From assembly GCA_002348045.1 (NCBI GenBank), contig DDYO01000270.1, positions 16,154 through 25,305 on the forward strand: a DNA stretch of 9,152 nucleotides, given 5' to 3'. Source of the DNA: Anaerolineales bacterium UBA2232 (lineage in GTDB: Bacteria; Chloroflexota; Anaerolineae; UBA2200). Both the position numbers and the translations under genes were made by a program. Every line of letters begins with the position of its first letter. Position 1 is the first letter of the stretch. Below the pieces are notes generated by a model. That model did not search any database and was not told where the DNA came from. It saw nothing but the letters and a program-made list of their open reading frames with translations. Below, one piece after another: positions 6,358 through 9,152 of the stretch.

Positions 6358-8301
6358 TTACTCGAAGCGGAACAGCCCTTCGTTCGTTCCAACCAGGATG
6401 AGGTCTGAGGCATAGTCTGTGCTCACGCTGATCGACTTCAGGTCGGCATGTTCGAGCCCGGTGCCGAGCACATCCCAGCGCGAGCCGCCGTCAATGGATT
6501 GTAGTACTCCAGCTCCCTGTACCAGCGCGTAGAGCCCTCCTGCAATTCTGGGACTGGCCGCCACACCGCGGACGCCCCCGGCGACGGCAGTGATGCGTGT
6601 TTCCTCAACCACGACGGCCTGGCCAACGCCGGCTCCTGTGAGGCTCGGCTCGCTGGCGCGTGTGATAGCCACCGGGACGCTGCTGCTTGTCTGCGGGACC
6701 AGCCACAAGGCATCCGAAAGATAAAGGGTCCAAGAGTCCCCGCTGTCAGCGCTTACCAAGAGCCCCTGGTCACTGACACAATAGAGGTGGGACTGTGGCT
6801 CGCCACGCACCATCCAGAGCTGACGAATGCCGTCAATCGGGTTGGCGCCAGTCGCTGTCCAACTCACCCCGGCATCATCGGAGCGGTAGAGGAGTCCCTC
6901 CTCTGAGGCAGCATAGACGCGATAGGGTCTGGTGGGGTCGATGACAAGCGTATTGATGGGAGCAGTAGTCACCGCAACACTGATAGGCCAGGTTGCTCCA
7001 CCGTCAACGCTCTTCATGATGAGGCCGTCATGGAATCCCACATAGATGATCTCAGGACCGCGCTTATCCAGGGCGATAGCCGTCACGTCCGTGCGGGGCA
7101 GGTCATCGACGTGGGAGTGCCAGGTGGTCCCGCCATCCTGGGTGGAGTGCAGGCCGCTTCCAAGCGCGCTCACGTACACAGTCTGACCGTAGGTGGTGTC
7201 GTAGGCAATGGCTTTGATGGGGGCCCGTGCTCTGGGAATAGGCGCCCTTGGTCTCCAGGATGCGCCCGAATCCTCACTGACGTACAACTCGTGTCCGGAT
7301 GCGGCATAGAGCACTCGGCTATCGAAGGCATCCATGGCCAGAGAGGTGATGTCCAAACCGGCGATGCCGGCATCGCTGCGCCCCCAGCTCTGTCGGCCGT
7401 CCGTGCTCTTGTAGAGTCCGTCGTTCAGCCCTACAAACACCTCAAGGGGATTCCTAGGATTAATGGTCAGACTTCTGGCGACAGATCTGTCCCGGTACGA
7501 ATCGGCGTAGGTCCAGGGCATGCCCAGGTGCTCGCTGCGGTACACCTTTCCATGGGCGATGGCATAGATCGTGGCAGGCGCCCGCGGCACCAAAGCCAGT
7601 GCCGTCACGTCGGTGATGCCTGCTGTGTGCCCGACAGGGATCCAGGTGGCGCCCCGATCCAGGCTCCGGTAGATGCCGTTGCCTGCGGTGCCCAGGTACA
7701 GCACCCCAGGTTGAGAAGGGTCAGCGGCCAGGCACTGCAGGGTTCCGCTAAATCCTCCCGTCAGATCCCAGGACGCTCCGCGGTCGTGGCTGATGAGCAT
7801 GTGGTGGGCTGTACCTGCGTATAGCTCGCGGGAGTCATGCGGGCCGACCACTAGGGCGATAATCTCGGACGAAGGTGCGCCGGACGTGGCTGGCTGCCAT
7901 GAGTCTCCTGCGTCCAGGCTGCGGTAGATCTGACCGTTAGACGTGCCGGCATACAGGGTGGCACCATCATGAGGGTCTGCGGCGAGGGTGCGCACCGTGC
8001 GGTTTCCCAGTCCCTCGTTACGTGCGAGCCAGGTAGCGCCCCGATCAAGGCTCGTAAATACGCCGCCTTCGGTTCCTGCGTAGAGGGTTGGAACGCCGTC
8101 TGCTGACGTGGCTATGAGAGCATTGATCCTGCCGCTCAAGAGGTCCAGGGGTACCCAGTGCCCGAGTGGAGCCGGGTCGGGAGGTGTCTGAAGGCGGTGC
8201 CACTGCATTGAGAGCGCCAAGGTCAGCAGCAGGAGCAGGATGAGGAGAAACGCCCCTTCTTTCGCGAGCACTGCCTTTGCCCGTGGCCAGCATCTCAACA
8301 T
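6358..8301 (-). CDS. Membrane-anchored or exported BNR/Asp-box beta-propeller protein
   Basis: A 647-residue protein of the sortilin/BNR-repeat, Ycf48 (photosystem II assembly factor)-like superfamily. Residues 17-31 form a leucine-rich hydrophobic segment after a basic N-terminus (R3, R7, K9, K14), so it is a signal peptide or signal anchor and the rest lies outside the membrane. The remainder is built of units of about 43 residues, each with a YAGT...GG(V/I)(F/Y)(R/T)S strand pair and an Asp-box (S-x-D-x-G-x-S/T-W). Boxes start at residues 84, 128, 171, 213, 256 (degenerate, SEHLGMPW), 299, 342, 387, 431, 474, 517 and 602. The 85-residue gap before the last box leaves room for one box-less unit. 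No catalytic residues of sialidases or xyloglucanases were recognised, so an enzymatic role is not claimed; binding or scaffolding is as likely. ATG 8301 has GAGGGGG (8310-8316) 8 nt upstream and its own promoter. Confidence 0.88.
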   Translation of the reverse strand: MLRCWPRAKAVLAKEGAFLLILLLLLTLALSMQWHRLQTPPDPAPLGHWVPLDLLSGRINALIATSADGVPTLYAGTEGGVFTSLDRGATWLARNEGLGNRTVRTLAADPHDGATLYAGTSNGQIYRSLDAGDSWQPATSGAPSSEIIALVVGPHDSRELYAGTAHHMLISHDRGASWDLTGGFSGTLQCLAADPSQPGVLYLGTAGNGIYRSLDRGATWIPVGHTAGITDVTALALVPRAPATIYAIAHGKVYRSEHLGMPWTYADSYRDRSVARSLTINPRNPLEVFVGLNDGLYKSTDGRQSWGRSDAGIAGLDITSLAMDAFDSRVLYAASGHELYVSEDSGASWRPRAPIPRARAPIKAIAYDTTYGQTVYVSALGSGLHSTQDGGTTWHSHVDDLPRTDVTAIALDKRGPEIIYVGFHDGLIMKSVDGGATWPISVAVTTAPINTLVIDPTRPYRVYAASEEGLLYRSDDAGVSWTATGANPIDGIRQLWMVRGEPQSHLYCVSDQGLLVSADSGDSWTLYLSDALWLVPQTSSSVPVAITRASEPSLTGAGVGQAVVVEETRITAVAGGVRGVAASPRIAGGLYALVQGAGVLQSIDGGSRWDVLGTGLEHADLKSISVSTDYASDLILVGTNEGLFRFE

Positions 8302-8348
8302 GGTGTTAGCCCCCTCGAGTGACCGCTGCCGGTCGCCATCGTTCCACG

Positions 8349-8357
8349 ATTATAGCA
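8349..8357 (-). promoter_or_regulatory. Extended -10 promoter for the propeller gene
   Basis: Read on the minus strand, TGCTATAAT fits the extended -10 form TGnTATAAT with a perfect hexamer (8354-8349). The -35 position (TTTCGG, about 8377-8372) is poor, as is common when TGn is present, and it overlaps the U-tract of the upstream terminator. Transcription would start near 8342, giving a leader of about 40 nt. That leader contains an interrupted palindrome, GACCG-4-CGGTC (8321-8334), which may be a small mRNA hairpin or an operator. Confidence 0.65.
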
Positions 8358-8377
8358 CACGGGCAGGCGGGCCGAAA

Positions 8378-8411
8378 AGAACAGTGCCTGCCGCGTGGCA
8401 GGCACTGTTCT
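8378..8411 (-). terminator. Rho-independent terminator of the calcium ATPase gene
   Basis: A perfect 15-bp stem (8378-8392 with 8397-8411; core GAACAGTGCCTGCC) has a 4-nt loop. On the minus strand it is followed directly by UUUU (8378-8375, partly in the stem), then CGGC. It lies 23 nt past the ATPase stop codon and just before the propeller promoter, so the two minus-strand genes should be separate transcription units. Confidence 0.85.
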
Positions 8412-8433
8412 CTGTGACCGTTGGGCGCTGATG

Positions 8434-9152
8434 TCAGGCGGCCACTGATGGCAGACGCCGTTTCTCGATGCGCGAGAAGAATGCTTTTCCCAACTCGGCG
8501 ACGATCGATGGGACTAGTGCTAGCGGCAGGATGTACAGCCAGTCCTGGATGGGAAGATTGTGGGTGTAAAAGATGGATTCAAACAGAGGTAGATACACCA
8601 CTGCTAGCATCAGCACCAAGGAACTGCCGGTTGCCCACACCATGGCTCGGTTGGTGAAAAGCCCAAGGCGGTGCAGGGGATAACGTTCCGAGCGTGACGT
8701 GCTGGCTCGCAGCAGCTCTGAGCTGGTCAGGGTCACAAAGGCAACGGTCTGTGCTGCTGTGAGGGACTCGGGATAGAGGCGTAGGCCGATCAAGAAAGCA
8801 CCCAGCGTCGTCGCCGTGATGGCAACAGATTGCAGAAGCGTGCTCCATACCATCTCGCGGTTAATGATCGGCTCCCGTGCCGGACGCGGGGGTCGTTTCA
8901 TGATCCCCGGCTCGCCAGCCTCCACACCAAGCGCCAGTGCGGGCAGACCGTCGGTCACCAGGTTGAGCCAGAGCAGGTGTATCGGACGCAACGGCAATGG
9001 AAGGCCGGCCAGCATCGAAAGGAATATCACCAGTATTTCCGCCACGTTGCAGGAAATGAGGTAGTAGACGAACTTGCGGATATTGGAGTAGATGGTACGG
9101 CCTTCCTCGATGGCGGCCACTATTGACGCAAAGTTGTCGTCGGTCAGGATCA
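8434..9152 (-). CDS. Cation-transporting P-type ATPase, P2A (calcium, SERCA-like), C-terminal part
   Basis: The last 238 residues of a P-type ATPase; the N-terminal two thirds, with the DKTGT phosphorylation site, lie beyond the window. The reading frame is open to the edge and begins ILTDDNFASIVAAIEEGR, the conserved stretch just after the P domain, so no start codon belongs here. Membrane helices M5-M10 follow. Residues lining the calcium sites in SERCA appear conserved: Asn and Glu in M5 (SCNVAEILVIF), Asn, Thr and Asp in M6 (LLWLNLVTDGLPALALG), and a Glu in M8 (TLTSSELLRA). The protein ends EKRRLPSVAA. The likely job is ATP-driven export of Ca2+ across the cytoplasmic membrane. Na+/K+ or Mn2+ export by related P2 pumps is a less likely alternative. 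A strong terminator follows the stop. Confidence 0.92.
   Translation of the reverse strand, partial: ILTDDNFASIVAAIEEGRTIYSNIRKFVYYLISCNVAEILVIFLSMLAGLPLPLRPIHLLWLNLVTDGLPALALGVEAGEPGIMKRPPRPAREPIINREMVWSTLLQSVAITATTLGAFLIGLRLYPESLTAAQTVAFVTLTSSELLRASTSRSERYPLHRLGLFTNRAMVWATGSSLVLMLAVVYLPLFESIFYTHNLPIQDWLYILPLALVPSIVAELGKAFFSRIEKRRLPSVAA

Noticed and set aside
7030..7824. 264-codon plus-strand open frame inside the propeller gene
   Set aside because: Its Gly/His/Val-rich repeats mirror the Asp-box repeats on the opposite strand; it is not an independent gene.
6358..8226. The propeller gene's repeated pattern as a CRISPR array or DNA tandem repeat
   Set aside because: The periodicity of about 129 bp is at protein level; the DNA units diverge and are in one continuous reading frame.

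Overview
The window comes from a GC-rich bacterium (about 60% by eye) whose gene content points to an anaerobic lifestyle. Oxygen-sensitive 2-hydroxyacyl-CoA dehydratase / benzoyl-CoA reductase-type proteins and their ATP-driven activator sit among CoA-ester enzymes. A large secreted-type BNR (Asp-box) propeller is also present; such proteins are common in Chloroflexota (Anaerolineae) and some other anaerobes. The phylum is a guess from gene content, not a result.

Left half, plus strand (2-4445): five tightly packed genes. They are a 5'-truncated hotdog acyl-CoA thioesterase, a metallo-beta-lactamase (MBL) fold hydrolase, two different HGD-D family iron-sulfur subunits, and a BadF/HgdC-type ATPase activator. 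The last three starts each overlap the preceding stop as ATGA, so the MBL, the two subunits and the activator are almost certainly one translationally coupled operon. The thioesterase lies only 22 nt upstream. The likely scheme is that the activator hydrolyses ATP to push a low-potential electron into the heterodimeric dehydratase/reductase, which acts on an unknown acyl-CoA. The thioesterase and/or MBL hydrolase may remove or proofread CoA esters.

Next (4442-6211): a near-consensus sigma70-type promoter (TTGACG-17-TATACT) overlaps the activator stop codon. It drives a complete AMP-forming acyl-CoA synthetase with an excellent Shine-Dalgarno site. This gene shares the CoA theme but can be transcribed separately.

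Right half, minus strand (6358-9152): a 13-bp-stem hairpin terminator separates the convergent halves. Beyond it lies a 647-residue membrane-anchored or exported protein made of about thirteen 43-residue units carrying twelve recognisable Asp-boxes. It has its own TGnTATAAT promoter. Upstream of that lies a strong terminator hairpin and the C-terminal 238 residues of a P2A-type (SERCA-like) calcium-transporting ATPase, which runs off the window edge.

No tRNA, rRNA, CRISPR array, insertion sequence or integrase was seen. The least explained part is the two-subunit HGD-D/activator operon with its MBL partner, whose substrate cannot be read from the sequence.
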